Shown: positions 24,984 through 33,622, counted from the stretch's first letter. The stretch is 64,000 nucleotides of DNA from Phycisphaeraceae bacterium (GCA_029260615.1 JAJDCX010000087.1:30381-94380); one strand, 5' to 3'. The notes: generated from the sequence alone by a model not told the origin. Numbers and translations are program-made.

Positions 24984-27974
24984 TCAATCTTCGTCCGCAT
25001 CTTCCCAGAGCCCAAGCAGCCCGGGCCGGTCACTTGAAAGTACGGACCAGGGGACGAAACCGGTGCCCGCGTCTATGTTTGATGCCCGCTGTTGGCCCCG
25101 CATGTGTGATGCAATCGCGGCGTGGTTGTTCAGGTTATGTGCGGGAGTTTCCTGCCGGGTGGGTCGAGTGTTTTTCTTACCCGCTTGAGTCGATCCGGCA
25201 CTTGAATCCGTGATCTGTTCGACCGCAGATTCGTTGGCAGACGCGGCTTGGGATTCAACCACAGTCTCGGTTGCTCCGGAAGTGACGCCTGAGGCCGACG
25301 CATCCTGCACCGGCGGCGTGCCGGCGTTCCAGTTGCCCAAGATCGCGTTGAGATCTTCGATCCCGACGAAGCCATCGCCGGAGGGGTCGGCCAGGGGATC
25401 GGCGGGGGGCACGTTCAGGTTCCAATTGCCCAGGACGATGTTCAGGTCCGTGATGCCGACAAATCCGTCACCGTTGAGGTCGCCGGGCACCGCTGACAGG
25501 TCGCCTTCATTGAAGTTCAGGAACTGATCGGTGTTGACGGTCATCGTGTGTTCGCGTCCGCTGCCCCAGACGATCCGCAGGTCCGCTGTGGTTGCACGGC
25601 CGACACCGAACTCCAGCGCCAGGCTGCTGGTCGACGCGGCCTGGCTGTGGCCGGAGAGGACCTCTTCCATCCGCGTCTCGTTGGCCGCGATGGTGCCGTT
25701 GCCGTCGAAGTCCGCGGTGACGTAGACTCTCGCGCCGATCGCGTCCCGGGTGGACTTGATCGCTCCGGTCAGCGTGGGGTCGCCCTCGAGCGTGATATTC
25801 AGGAAGTGGGAGTTGGGGTTCAGCGCTGCGGAGTCGTTGTGATACAACTCGACGCCAAGGGGGTTGGCGCCGGACTTGATGATGTTGTGGATGAAGATGT
25901 CGCTGAACCCGTCGCGGTCGTAGTCGGCGATAACGACCCCGCGGTGGGCGTTGGTGGTGGTCAGCCCCGCGGGGGTGGCGAGATCGGTCATCACGCCGTC
26001 GGTGTCCTGCATGTAAAGCAGGGGTTGCCTGGTGTTCTGTGTCCCGACGAGCAGGTCGGCCCGGCCGTTGTTGTCGAAGTCGTGGAAGTTGGCGCCCCAG
26101 GCGAAGACGGCGGGGATGAAGGTCTCCACGAAAGTCAAAGAACCGGTGTCGGCGAACTGGTTGAGCCAGATCGAGTGGGCGGTCCCGCCGTCGGTGGAGT
26201 AGTAATCCAGGTCGCCGTCGTTATCGATGTCGGTGACGGTGACGCCCATGTCGCCGCTGTCGTTGCCGCCGAACCCGATCTCCCAGGAGATCAGGTGGTA
26301 GCCCAGCCAGTCGCCGGTCGGGTCGTTGCCCCTGTTGACGTAGAGCATGTCCCGGTTGGGCCCGACACCGCCGCCGCCCATGGTGGCGACGATGATGTCC
26401 TGCCAGCCGTCGTTGTTGAAGTCGGCGAACTGCATGGCGTTGAGCCCGGAGAACTCGCCGGGGAGGCCGGTATCATTAAAACCAAAATCATCAAAGGCCC
26501 AGCCGCCGACCTGTTCCCAGCCCGCTGGTGTACCGCCGCCCGTGCCAGCAAGCTCGAGTACGAAGTTATCCATCAGGACCGATTGCGAAGGGCCGGGCGC
26601 GGGCACCGTGGCGTTAATCATCTCGACCAGGACGGTCAGTTGATCCCCAGCGGTGACGCCGAAAAGCGATAGCGTGTACCCGTTGAAGGTATTGAAGCTG
26701 GGTGTCGCGGTCAGGATGTCGACCGAATCGCTGCCGCCGGTGCCGTTGGAACTGAGCGTGATTTTAAACTCGGCCGCCTCAAAGTTAATTTCGACATTGG
26801 CATCGAATGTCAGGTTGTAATCACCGGAATCGGCCACGGTGACCGTCTGTGTCAGGGTCGCGTTGGCGGGGTTGGCGGCGGTCCCTAAAAATCCTTGGAA
26901 CCATACGCCACCCGCGCCCTGCGTCGCCGCCCACGGCGCGGTTTGGAAGACGGCCGATGGGGTTGGAGCCCCCGGATTCAGGACCCAGTTGCTGTTGCTT
27001 GTCTGTGTGCCGGAAGCAGCCGATTCAAAGCTGCCATCATCAAGAAGCGACACACCGGAAGGCTGTGGGGTGATGAATACCCCGTCGGGCCCCATGGTGA
27101 CGTCGGTGAACGTGCCGTCGCCGTTATTCAGGTACAGGGTATCGCGTTCGCCGAGTTGTCCGTCACGTGCCGTACTCGGATCGCCGTTGGTCCCGTCCCA
27201 GTTACCGACGTAGAGGTCTACGAAGCCGTCGCGGTTGACATCGGCCCAGGCGGCGGCGAGCGAGCCGTCCAGCCGATCGTTCCCGAAGAAGGGGTCGGGG
27301 TTCTGAAAGGTGGCGAAGCCCACGCCGTGTTGGATATCTCCCCCGGGGTCTGTGGGGGTGGGGTCGGTCAGCGCGGTGACGTCGGTAAAGCGCAGGTCGG
27401 TCGGGCTGCCGCCGCCGGCGGGGTGGTCCTCGACCCACATGTTCTTGTAGAGGATGTTGTCCTGCTGGTAGTTGATGACGTAGATGTCCAGGTCGCCGTC
27501 GTTGTCGTAGTCTGCGGCGACGGCGCCGTTGGTATTGGGGGAAGAACCGCCTGCGCCGCCGTCATTGACCACGCGAGTAAACGTCCTGCCGCCCAGGCCG
27601 TCGGGGATGTTGACGTGAAGCGAGTTCGTGATGCCGCCGGTAAAAACGCTGCCGGCGATGTCATAGATGTCTGCGTAGCCGTCGTTGGTGAGGTCGGTGA
27701 AGACGGCCCCGCCGGAGTGAAACTCCCCCGACCCGCCGGGTAGCGTGTTCAGGCCGTGCTGCGCCGTCACGTCGGAGAACAGGGCGGCGACCGGGTCGGC
27801 CGCGAGCAGCAGTCGGGCCTCAAGCGGCTCGAGAATGATCTGGCATTGTGAGTGTTGGTGCCCGTGTTGCTGTTGGCCGGTGCGATGGGTCGGCTCTAGA
27901 CCAGAGACACGCTTGCGCAACATAGCGAACAGGTGGGGCATGGGGTCAGTTCGGCTTTTACTACGAAACACCAT
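24984..27974 (-). CDS. Large secreted FG-GAP/ASPIC protein with LEPR-type N-terminal motif and dockerin-like repeats
   Basis: 996 residues. The N-terminus carries ILEPLEARLLLAADP at residues 47-61, a variant of the planctomycete LEPRxLL motif found near the N-terminus of very large surface proteins. FG-GAP/VCBS Ca-binding units follow (DLTNDGYADIYD, DYDNDGDLDIYVIN, DVNRDGFVDLYVGN, DFNNDGWQDIIVAT, DIDNDGDLDYYSTD, DYDRDGFSDIFIHN). A lectin-like beta-sandwich is inserted at about 310-480 (TVTVADSGDYNLTFDANVEI). An ASPIC/UnbV segment (GARVYVTADFDGNGTIAANE ... RIVWGSGREHTM) comes next, then two dockerin-like loops (GDLNGDGFVGITDLN, SGDGFVGIEDLNAILGNWN). There is no VPEP tail; the last 100 residues are polar. 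It is a paralogue of the protein at 19478. Its role is probably extracellular binding, inferred only. Confidence 0.88.
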   Translation of the reverse strand: MVFRSKSRTDPMPHLFAMLRKRVSGLEPTHRTGQQQHGHQHSQCQIILEPLEARLLLAADPVAALFSDVTAQHGLNTLPGGSGEFHSGGAVFTDLTNDGYADIYDIAGSVFTGGITNSLHVNIPDGLGGRTFTRVVNDGGAGGSSPNTNGAVAADYDNDGDLDIYVINYQQDNILYKNMWVEDHPAGGGSPTDLRFTDVTALTDPTPTDPGGDIQHGVGFATFQNPDPFFGNDRLDGSLAAAWADVNRDGFVDLYVGNWDGTNGDPSTARDGQLGERDTLYLNNGDGTFTDVTMGPDGVFITPQPSGVSLLDDGSFESAASGTQTSNSNWVLNPGAPTPSAVFQTAPWAATQGAGGVWFQGFLGTAANPANATLTQTVTVADSGDYNLTFDANVEINFEAAEFKITLSSNGTGGSDSVDILTATPSFNTFNGYTLSLFGVTAGDQLTVLVEMINATVPAPGPSQSVLMDNFVLELAGTGGGTPAGWEQVGGWAFDDFGFNDTGLPGEFSGLNAMQFADFNNDGWQDIIVATMGGGGVGPNRDMLYVNRGNDPTGDWLGYHLISWEIGFGGNDSGDMGVTVTDIDNDGDLDYYSTDGGTAHSIWLNQFADTGSLTFVETFIPAVFAWGANFHDFDNNGRADLLVGTQNTRQPLLYMQDTDGVMTDLATPAGLTTTNAHRGVVIADYDRDGFSDIFIHNIIKSGANPLGVELYHNDSAALNPNSHFLNITLEGDPTLTGAIKSTRDAIGARVYVTADFDGNGTIAANETRMEEVLSGHSQAASTSSLALEFGVGRATTADLRIVWGSGREHTMTVNTDQFLNFNEGDLSAVPGDLNGDGFVGITDLNIVLGNWNLNVPPADPLADPSGDGFVGIEDLNAILGNWNAGTPPVQDASASGVTSGATETVVESQAASANESAVEQITDSSAGSTQAGKKNTRPTRQETPAHNLNNHAAIASHMRGQQRASNIDAGTGFVPWSVLSSDRPGLLGLWEDADED

Positions 27975-28077
27975 CGGGTGCCTTCTCCACTCAACCCACA
28001 GACGGGTGTAATCGTTTACACTCTGACATTACCACATCAAGATAAGATTGCAAGGGTTTTCTGCAGGAATGAGTCCT

Positions 28078-29145
28078 TCAGTGCCCGTGCGGTTGGTCGG
28101 GGGGTTCTTGTGAGTGATCGGTGCTGGAGTCGCCTAGACCGTGTGGGTCGCCAGGTGTTTCAAGATACTGCACAGGGTTTTGTATCTCGTGGTTGTGTCT
28201 GTCGTGGCCTTGGTCGTGTGCGCCGGCCTCGAAGTGGCTGGCGGCCCAGGCCATGGCGACTCCCAAGAGGAGTGCGGCGGAGAGCTTGCCGCGGTCATGG
28301 TGGTGGAACTGAAGCTCGGGGAGCAGGTCGCTTAGGGAGATGACCAGGAAGACACCGGCACTGAAGGCGACGGCGGCACCGACGGCGTAGCTTTCGTGGA
28401 GGTTGGCACTGGCGAGCCCGAACTGGAAGAGCAGTGCGCCCAGTGGGACGGCCAGTGCGAACAGTGCGTTGACCAGGTGGCGTGCCGGGACGGACCATCC
28501 GCCGGCGGCCATGAGTGTGCCCAGCGTGAGCGAGTCGAATGGTTTGTGTAGGACGATGACCATGAAGACCGCGAGCCCCGGCCAGCCTATACCGGCTGAT
28601 ACGCCCCCGGATAAGTTCCCGCTTGCGGTTGTGTCGACGAGTACTTGCGAACTCATGGCGGCGGAGAGTGCGACACCTGCGAGGATGCTGTGGATGGTGA
28701 GTCCGACGGCAGCGCCGCCCCAGCCCAGGCGGTGTTCCTGGGCTTCGCCGAGGGTTGATGCGGCGTGGTGGTGTCCGCAGGTGTGTTCGTGATCGTGGTT
28801 GTGTGTCTGTTCGTTGTGTTGGGAGGTTTCACTTTGGGTGTGTTCATCGACCGGGGGGTTTTCTGCGGGAGCGTCGTGGTGGTGGAAGCAGAAGAAGCGT
28901 TCGAGGAAGAACATGGCCAGGAGCCCGACGATCAGCCAGCGTGCGGCGGCGGCGGGTTGGATGGTCATCAGTGCGTGTGGCAGGAGGTGCAGGACGGCGA
29001 CGCCGAGCATGAAGCCGGCGACGAGGCTGATAGCCAGTTGCATACGTTTATGTGTGAGCTTGACGATCAGGGGGACCAACCCACCTGCGAGGGAAGCCAG
29101 AAGGATCAACAGGCAGTAGACCAGAAGGACGCTGGTGATTGTCAT
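28078..29145 (-). CDS. ZIP family metal (zinc) transporter
   Basis: 355 residues from the ATG at 29145 (an upstream alternative at 29178). Eight membrane segments can be traced: VLLVYCLLILLASLAGGLVP, AISLVAGFMLGVAVLHLLPHAL with the HLLPHA metal-site motif of TM2-like helices, then WGGAAVGLTIHSILAGVALSAAM with the TM4-type H-S-x-x-x-G motif, and VFMVIVLHKPFDSLTLGTLM with the TM5-type H-K. The long cytoplasmic loop (residues about 95-160) is rich in His (HNDHEHTCGHHH-like) and Cys, as in zinc-sensing ZIP proteins. It likely imports zinc or another divalent metal. It precedes rho divergently and shares no obvious operon. The length is normal for the family. Confidence 0.9.
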   Translation of the reverse strand: MTITSVLLVYCLLILLASLAGGLVPLIVKLTHKRMQLAISLVAGFMLGVAVLHLLPHALMTIQPAAAARWLIVGLLAMFFLERFFCFHHHDAPAENPPVDEHTQSETSQHNEQTHNHDHEHTCGHHHAASTLGEAQEHRLGWGGAAVGLTIHSILAGVALSAAMSSQVLVDTTASGNLSGGVSAGIGWPGLAVFMVIVLHKPFDSLTLGTLMAAGGWSVPARHLVNALFALAVPLGALLFQFGLASANLHESYAVGAAVAFSAGVFLVISLSDLLPELQFHHHDRGKLSAALLLGVAMAWAASHFEAGAHDQGHDRHNHEIQNPVQYLETPGDPHGLGDSSTDHSQEPPDQPHGH

Positions 29146-29907
29146 CGGGTAAGCACCTACACAACATAGAGAAACCAAGGGGTCTGGATATAACAGATAC
29201 GCCGTGCGTGTGCGAGGGGTTCCCTCCCGGTTACTCCTGCGGTGTCCCTCGGTGTTTCCCCGGTCCTTCCCCGGGCCCCCGAGCCGGGTGGGGTTATCGG
29301 CCGGGTTTTGGCGTGTTGCGAGGCGGTTGGTGGGGTGTATATTTGTTTGAAGGGTGGGGTAGGGCTGGGCCCCTTGCTTGATTTGGCCGAAGGGGGTACA
29401 AATGGGGCATCTCCCATACGGCTCAACACTCCCCTAGGCCTTTGGAAATCCATGGCAGGGGTCGGGCCGAACCGTCAGGACAAGCGGGTCGCTGAATCGA
29501 GTGCGGCAGTTGGGTGTCCTTGAGGGCGGGGCAGGGGGGCAACCGTGTGGCGTGCGGGCTTGATAGAGCCGCCTAAGCCGGTACCCGGAGGAAATACGGC
29601 GGATACCAGAATAGTGACTGGTGAGGGTCAATAGGGCCCGCGAACGCCGGATATTCAACAGCCCAGATATCGGAGAAAGGGCGCGAGCCTAAGTCCAGGG
29701 CGTTTCCCAAGAGATCGACATCGTGTCAGCAGGACCCCTGGCCGAATGCGGCCCGAGTTAGGGCAACTGACGCACCCCGTTGGATTTATTTTTTTGTTGG
29801 GGCGTATCGCCCCTGGGCCGCCCCCGGAATGTGCCGGATCGGCAAAGCCTTTTATCTTTCGCCTCGGCGTTGCGGGTAAACCGTGGTGCCTCTCACGAGC
29901 GACATCT
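29146..29907. other. Long non-coding interval upstream of rho
   Basis: About 760 bp between the divergent ZIP transporter gene and the rho start codon. Several short frames occur but none resembles a protein family. The stretch 29440-29740 has base-paired-looking segments, yet it does not match tmRNA, RNase P RNA, SRP RNA or 6S RNA landmarks that I looked for. In other bacteria rho has a transcribed leader through which Rho limits its own synthesis, and an untranslated leader of that kind would fit here, but this is an inference. Confidence 0.45.
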
Positions 29908-31191
29908 ATGCAAACGACGACCGGGATCCTAGAGATCGGTAAGCGGGCGGACGGCCGGCTTCGGCAACTGGACCAGACCTATATATCCTCGCCGACGGAC
30001 CCGGTGGTTCTGGCGAAGGACATCGACCGCTTCGGCTTACGCTCCGGGCTGCTCCTGGAAGTGGAGTTGGGCAAGCCGATGGGCGGCGGCGGTGGGAATA
30101 ACCAGCAGCCGCAGGGCCGAAAAGGCAAGGGCAAGAACCGTAAGACCAAGAAGCCCAAGTTCGATGCAATTGCGCCCAACGCGCTGCGGGTGAACAAGGT
30201 GATCTCGGTCGAGGGCGAAGACCCCGAAGCGTTTCTCAAGAAGGCACGCAAGTTTGAGGATCTGACGACGGTGGACCCTGAGCCGAGGATGACCCTTGAA
30301 TATCCTGATTGTCCCCCGGCCTGCCGATTGATCGATCTGTTCTGCCCGATCGGGTACGGGCAGCGCGGCATGATCGTCAGCCCGCCTAAGGCCGGCAAGA
30401 CCACGCTGCTTCAGAATATCGCGGCCTCGTGTGAGAAGAATCACCCGGAGGTCACCACGATTGCGCTGTTGATCGACGAGCGCCCGGAGGAAGTTACCGA
30501 CTTTAGGCGCAACGTTCCTTGTATCGTCTGGGCCTCCAGCAACGACCACACGGCCGAGAAGCACTGTGCGATGGCGATGCTGGCGATCGATCGCTGCAAG
30601 CGTTGGACGGAGATGGGTAAGGATGTGGTGGTCGTGATGGACTCGTTGACCCGGTTGGGTCGGGCGTTCAACACTGCGCCGGGTATGCAGAACACAGGCA
30701 GGACACTTTCGGGCGGACTCGACGCCGGTGCGTTGGCAATTCCCAAGCAACTCTTCGGTGCTGCACGGCGCTTTGAGGAAGGTGGGTCGTTGACCATCAT
30801 CGCCACCGCGCTGGTCGATACCGGCAGCCGAGGCGACCAGGTTATCTTTGAAGAGTTCAAAGGTACCGGCAACATGGAGTTGATCCTCGACCGTAAGATC
30901 GCCGAGCAACGCATTTTCCCCGCGATCGACCTCGCCGCAAGCGGCACCCGTAAGGAAGACAAGCTCATCCCCGAGCACGAGCTGAATACGATGAACGCTC
31001 TGCGCCGTCGGCTGTTGAACATGCCACCGCCCCAGCAGGTCGAGCAACTGCTCAAGGCCCTGGAACGTTTCAAGACCAACGCAGACCTGGTGGGTAACCC
31101 GCAATCTCCCGGCGCGGCGCCGAGTCCCGATCAGGAGAAGCGTGGGCCGTTGGGGCCGGGTCGGCGTAAGCAGCGGACGGGGACGATCTGA
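29908..31191 (+). CDS. rho: Transcription termination factor Rho
   Basis: 427 residues from the ATG at 29908. Rho is the hexameric RNA-translocating ATPase that ends transcription. The N-terminal cold-shock-type RNA-binding domain (GILEIGKRADGRLRQLDQTY ... SPTDPVVLAKDIDRFGLRSG) contains a basic, Gly/Asn/Lys-rich insertion at about residues 65-85 (GGNNQQPQGRKGKGKNRKTK). The ATPase core has Walker A PPKAGKTTLLQNI, LIDERPEEVTDF, Walker B VVVVMDSLTRLGRAFN and the Q/R-loop segments GALAIPKQLFGAARRFEEGG. A long frame extends 54 codons upstream, but similarity starts at MQTTTGILEIGKR. The C-terminal tail is polar. It is followed by a bidirectional terminator. Because rho and the next plus-strand genes are separated by this terminator, rho is probably monocistronic. 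Confidence 0.97.
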   Translation: MQTTTGILEIGKRADGRLRQLDQTYISSPTDPVVLAKDIDRFGLRSGLLLEVELGKPMGGGGGNNQQPQGRKGKGKNRKTKKPKFDAIAPNALRVNKVISVEGEDPEAFLKKARKFEDLTTVDPEPRMTLEYPDCPPACRLIDLFCPIGYGQRGMIVSPPKAGKTTLLQNIAASCEKNHPEVTTIALLIDERPEEVTDFRRNVPCIVWASSNDHTAEKHCAMAMLAIDRCKRWTEMGKDVVVVMDSLTRLGRAFNTAPGMQNTGRTLSGGLDAGALAIPKQLFGAARRFEEGGSLTIIATALVDTGSRGDQVIFEEFKGTGNMELILDRKIAEQRIFPAIDLAASGTRKEDKLIPEHELNTMNALRRRLLNMPPPQQVEQLLKALERFKTNADLVGNPQSPGAAPSPDQEKRGPLGPGRRKQRTGTI

Positions 31192-31212
31192 CCGCACAGC
31201 GTTGATGGGTAC

Positions 31213-31254
31213 AAAAAAAGAACCCCACGCCGTGGCCGGTGTGGGGTTCTTTTT
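31213..31254. terminator. Bidirectional intrinsic terminator between rho and the redoxin gene
   Basis: The sequence between the rho stop (31191) and the convergent redoxin stop (31272) has an A-tract and stem arm GAACCCCAC at 31220-31228, a loop, and the matching GTGGGGTTC at 31241-31249 followed by a T-tract. The symmetric A- and T-tracts give a GC-rich stem followed by U-rich RNA on both strands, as expected for a terminator shared by convergent genes. Confidence 0.92.
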
Positions 31255-31271
31255 ATGTTTGTGCGTCACGG

Positions 31272-31511
31272 CTACTTCAGTGCAGATATATCTGCGCCGT
31301 GGTTGATGTGATATGCCTGACCGTCAATCACAAGGGCGGGGACCGACTTGACGCCCGCTGTCTCGGCGTCCCCCAGCCGACTTGAATCCTCGCCCAGGTG
31401 GACAATCTCGACATCAAAACGCTGTTTGTCCAGCGCCGCAGTGATGCCCTGCTCTGCCGAGATGCATACCGGGCAGCCCGCGTGGTAGAAAACCGCTTTG
31501 CTCTTCATCAT
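31272..31511 (-). CDS. Small thioredoxin-fold protein with CPVC redox motif
   Basis: 78-79 residues. It begins with two adjacent Met codons; the second (31508) is better spaced from AGGAG. VFYHAGCPVCISAEQG contains a CxxC redox pair in the expected place after the first beta strand, and KSVPALVIDG contains the cis-Pro of thioredoxin folds. The length suits a glutaredoxin or minimal thioredoxin-like protein that reduces disulfides or senses thiol stress in the cytoplasm. It faces the HxlR-type regulator gene at 31650 across a 138-bp region with a palindrome, so it is likely the regulator's target. The 3' end lies against the rho terminator. The exact substrate is unknown. Confidence 0.85.
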   Translation of the reverse strand: MMKSKAVFYHAGCPVCISAEQGITAALDKQRFDVEIVHLGEDSSRLGDAETAGVKSVPALVIDGQAYHINHGADISALK

Positions 31512-31542
31512 GATACTCCTTTGTGTTGCGGATTATTGTTTG

Positions 31543-31559
31543 CAAGACACGTTGTCTTG
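31543..31559. promoter_or_regulatory. Candidate HxlR operator palindrome
   Basis: CAAGACA-CGT-TGTCTTG is a perfect 7-bp inverted repeat with a 3-bp spacer. It lies 31 bp from the redoxin start codon and about 90 bp from the regulator start codon, in the divergent promoter region. Winged-helix dimers of the HxlR family bind such inverted repeats. The assignment to this regulator is an inference. Confidence 0.65.
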
Positions 31560-31649
31560 ATGAGGTATCATGCCTTGGATAGCTTACGGATCAACCGGGT
31601 ACCGATCGGTGGGGTGGGTACTTTTTGGTACAAGTTCAGGAACGACCGG

Positions 31650-31994
31650 ATGCAGAAAAAAAAATTGGATTCAGGATTATCTTCAACCCACGCCGGCAAG
31701 CAGCCTGTTGTGGGGATGGTTGAAAGTATTGTTGGCTGTAAATGGTCCCTGCATGTGCTGGCTCAGTTGCGCGGCGGCGTTAACCGGCCTGGGGCGTTGG
31801 CGCGCACCGATCCGGGGCTGACAACCAAAGTGTTAAATGAACGCCTTGCTAAGATGGTCCGTTTCGGGATCGTGGAGAAATGTGTCTACCCCGAATCCCC
31901 GCCCCGGGTTGAGTACCATTTCACCGGATTTGGTGAGAAATTTCTGGGTATCCTGGATGCGATCGAACAGTTGCAGGCCGACGTAGGAAACTAA
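31650..31994 (+). CDS. HxlR family winged-helix transcriptional regulator
   Basis: 114 residues from the ATG at 31650. The core fits HxlR: IVGCKWSLHVLAQLRGGVNR (helix after the K-W), GALARTDPGLTTKVLNERLA (recognition region), then MVRFGIVEKCVYPESPPRVE and YHFTGFGEKFLGILDAIEQL. Members act as dimers that sense thiols or aldehydes through Cys residues; here Cys are present in GCKW and EKCVY, and either could be the sensor. The long frame back to 31398 overlaps the divergent redoxin gene and was rejected. The gene is divergent from the CPVC redoxin and shares the palindrome at 31543-31559. It probably controls that gene and itself. The 3' end lies 22 bp from the convergent thiE. Confidence 0.9.
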   Translation: MQKKKLDSGLSSTHAGKQPVVGMVESIVGCKWSLHVLAQLRGGVNRPGALARTDPGLTTKVLNERLAKMVRFGIVEKCVYPESPPRVEYHFTGFGEKFLGILDAIEQLQADVGN

Positions 31995-32016
31995 TACCCC
32001 TCTTTAAGAATAAGGG

Positions 32017-33051
32017 CTAAGGTTCGATCTGATTCAGTAGAGAGACTACACACTTCCGGGCGTTATCTGATACGCAGACTGTAGAACTCACAGCGATGCC
32101 TTGGGCTCCTACGCTGGTCAGTCTTGGGAGGTTCGTCTGGTTGATCCCGCCGATGGCGAGGTGGGGGAGTTGGTTCCAGGCGAGGTATTCTTCTAGATAC
32201 TTTGGGCCTGCGATGATGGGTTTGTGTTTGGTGGTGGTGGGGAACATGGGGCCGACACCGCAGTAGTCGGCGCCGTCGCGGTGGGCCTGTCTGGCTTGGC
32301 CGAGGTTGGATGTGCTGATACCGATGAGCAGTTGATTGCCGACGAGTTTTCGGACCTCGGGGCAGGGGATGTCTGTTTGGCCCAGGTGTACGCCGTCGGC
32401 GTTGGCGAGCAGTGCGATGTCGGGGCGGTCGTTGAGGATGACGGCGACGCCTTTGGGCCGGCACAGTGCGACGAGTTGTTGTGTGCGGGTCAAGAGTTCG
32501 CCGGCGTCGAGTTGTTTTTCTCGTAGTTGGATGCAGTCGGCACCGCCGGAAATGGCGGCTTTGGTAACGGAGAGCCAGTCTTGGTTGGGGCAGAGTGATT
32601 CGCTGATGAGAACGCAGAGGCGCCATTGTTTGGCGCGGCCGGTGGCTAGGGCGGTGTTGAGTTGTTGTTCGAGTGAGTAGCCGCGGTAGCGCAGGGACTC
32701 GATGGTTGCCGCGAAGCCGGGGGCGGTGGTGCCGAGTGTTTTACCGAATTCTTCGAGTGAGCGTAGTGCTTCGCTTAGTCGTTTGCCGGCGGCGGCGGCG
32801 GTATCTGATACGCCGGCACGGTCCATCTCGCTTTTGGTGGTGATGGATGTGCCGACATCGTTGGGGGTGTCGCGGTTGGCGGTCAGGGCTTGGATTGTTG
32901 AGAGTGCGTCGGCGAGGTCGTGCCGTAGTTGTTTGAGTTGTTGTGAGAGTTTTTTGTTGTCGAGGATGAAGCGTGCGGCGTCTTCCATGACGCGTAGTGC
33001 TTCACGGGCGCGGTTGGCGTTGGCGTCGAGTATGCGTTTGACGCCGGGCAT
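32017..33051 (-). CDS. thiE: Thiamine phosphate synthase ThiE with N-terminal extension domain
   Basis: 344 residues. The C-terminal ~195 residues are ThiE: ADCIQLREKQLDAGELL, VAVILNDRPDIALLANADGV with HLGQTDIP, LIGISTSNLGQARQAHRDGA, YCGVGPMFPTTTKH and AIGGINQTNL. This TIM-barrel enzyme joins the pyrimidine and thiazole halves of thiamine. The N-terminal ~140 residues (VKRILDANANRAREALRVME and a helical series to about residue 140) form the extra ThiE-associated helical domain seen in planctomycetes and some other bacteria; its function is unclear. The gene begins 1 bp after the stop of the LAB_N gene, at the end of a minus-strand chain, so it is likely co-transcribed with membrane-lipid genes rather than with other thiamine genes. 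No thiamine riboswitch was seen upstream. Confidence 0.93.
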   Translation of the reverse strand: MPGVKRILDANANRAREALRVMEDAARFILDNKKLSQQLKQLRHDLADALSTIQALTANRDTPNDVGTSITTKSEMDRAGVSDTAAAAGKRLSEALRSLEEFGKTLGTTAPGFAATIESLRYRGYSLEQQLNTALATGRAKQWRLCVLISESLCPNQDWLSVTKAAISGGADCIQLREKQLDAGELLTRTQQLVALCRPKGVAVILNDRPDIALLANADGVHLGQTDIPCPEVRKLVGNQLLIGISTSNLGQARQAHRDGADYCGVGPMFPTTTKHKPIIAGPKYLEEYLAWNQLPHLAIGGINQTNLPRLTSVGAQGIAVSSTVCVSDNARKCVVSLLNQIEP

Positions 33052-33052
33052 G

Positions 33053-33622
33053 TCAGCTGCCCTCGGTCTTGCGTGGGTGGTAGATCATCCAGAGGTTTCG
33101 GCCGTAGATCAGCCATCCGGTGCCTTGGCCGAGGAACCCGACGATGTCTTTACGCCAGATGAAGTAGGCGATGAGCATGGACGCGCCGAACAGGCTCATC
33201 CACCAGAAGGCGGGGGGGACGACGGATTGTTTTTTCTTTTCGCTGACGAGCCATTGGACGATCATGCGGCCGGTGAAGAGGACCTGGCCGAGCAGCCCGA
33301 GTACGACCCAGGCGATGCCGATGGGTGTGGAGATATTCAGGAGCTTGAAGGTGAATGAGCGTGAGTCGTCTTTTTGCAGCAGCAGCAGTGCGTACTGCTC
33401 GGGGGTCATGCGTTGTGTTTCGCCGTTGAGGTAGGTGATGTGGTAGGTGGGCGAGGGGTTGTCGCTGTCTGCGGCGGCGAGTGTGGCGGATTCGACCATG
33501 GCGGGTGTGTCGTTGATCCTGACGCCGGGGGACCATTCGCCTGTGCGCATCTGCCAGGCGAGATAACTTACGCCCAGCACGGCGATCAGGATGAAGCCCA
33601 TGACCATGTACCTACGTTTCAT
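33053..33622 (-). CDS. LAB_N (lipid-A-biosynthesis N-terminal domain) membrane protein
   Basis: 189 residues. An N-terminal hydrophobic segment (MVMGFILIAVLGVSYLAW) precedes a short periplasmic region with a MTPEQYALLLLQ stretch. The C-terminal half then matches the LAB_N domain: WVVLGLLGQVLFTGRMIVQWLVSEKKKQSVVP and FWWMSLFGASMLIAYFIWRKDIVGFLGQGTGWLIYGRNLWMIY. LAB_N proteins are small membrane proteins often next to ArnT- and ArnC-like enzymes for lipid A or undecaprenyl-phosphate sugar modification. The ATG overlaps the stop of the upstream GT2 gene (ATGA), indicating translational coupling. The role is inferred from family and context. Confidence 0.88.
   Translation of the reverse strand: MKRRYMVMGFILIAVLGVSYLAWQMRTGEWSPGVRINDTPAMVESATLAAADSDNPSPTYHITYLNGETQRMTPEQYALLLLQKDDSRSFTFKLLNISTPIGIAWVVLGLLGQVLFTGRMIVQWLVSEKKKQSVVPPAFWWMSLFGASMLIAYFIWRKDIVGFLGQGTGWLIYGRNLWMIYHPRKTEGS

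Noticed and set aside
25548..26672. 374-codon open frame on the plus strand
   Set aside because: It is antisense to the large FG-GAP gene and has low-complexity Gly/Val/Asp runs typical of reversed FG-GAP DNA.
29440..29740. Possible tmRNA, RNase P RNA or SRP RNA in the rho upstream interval
   Set aside because: None of the conserved core sequences of these RNAs could be found; only generic pairing potential was seen.
30037..31269. 410-codon open frame on the minus strand across rho
   Set aside because: It is antisense to the well-supported rho gene and runs through the terminator; no family resemblance.
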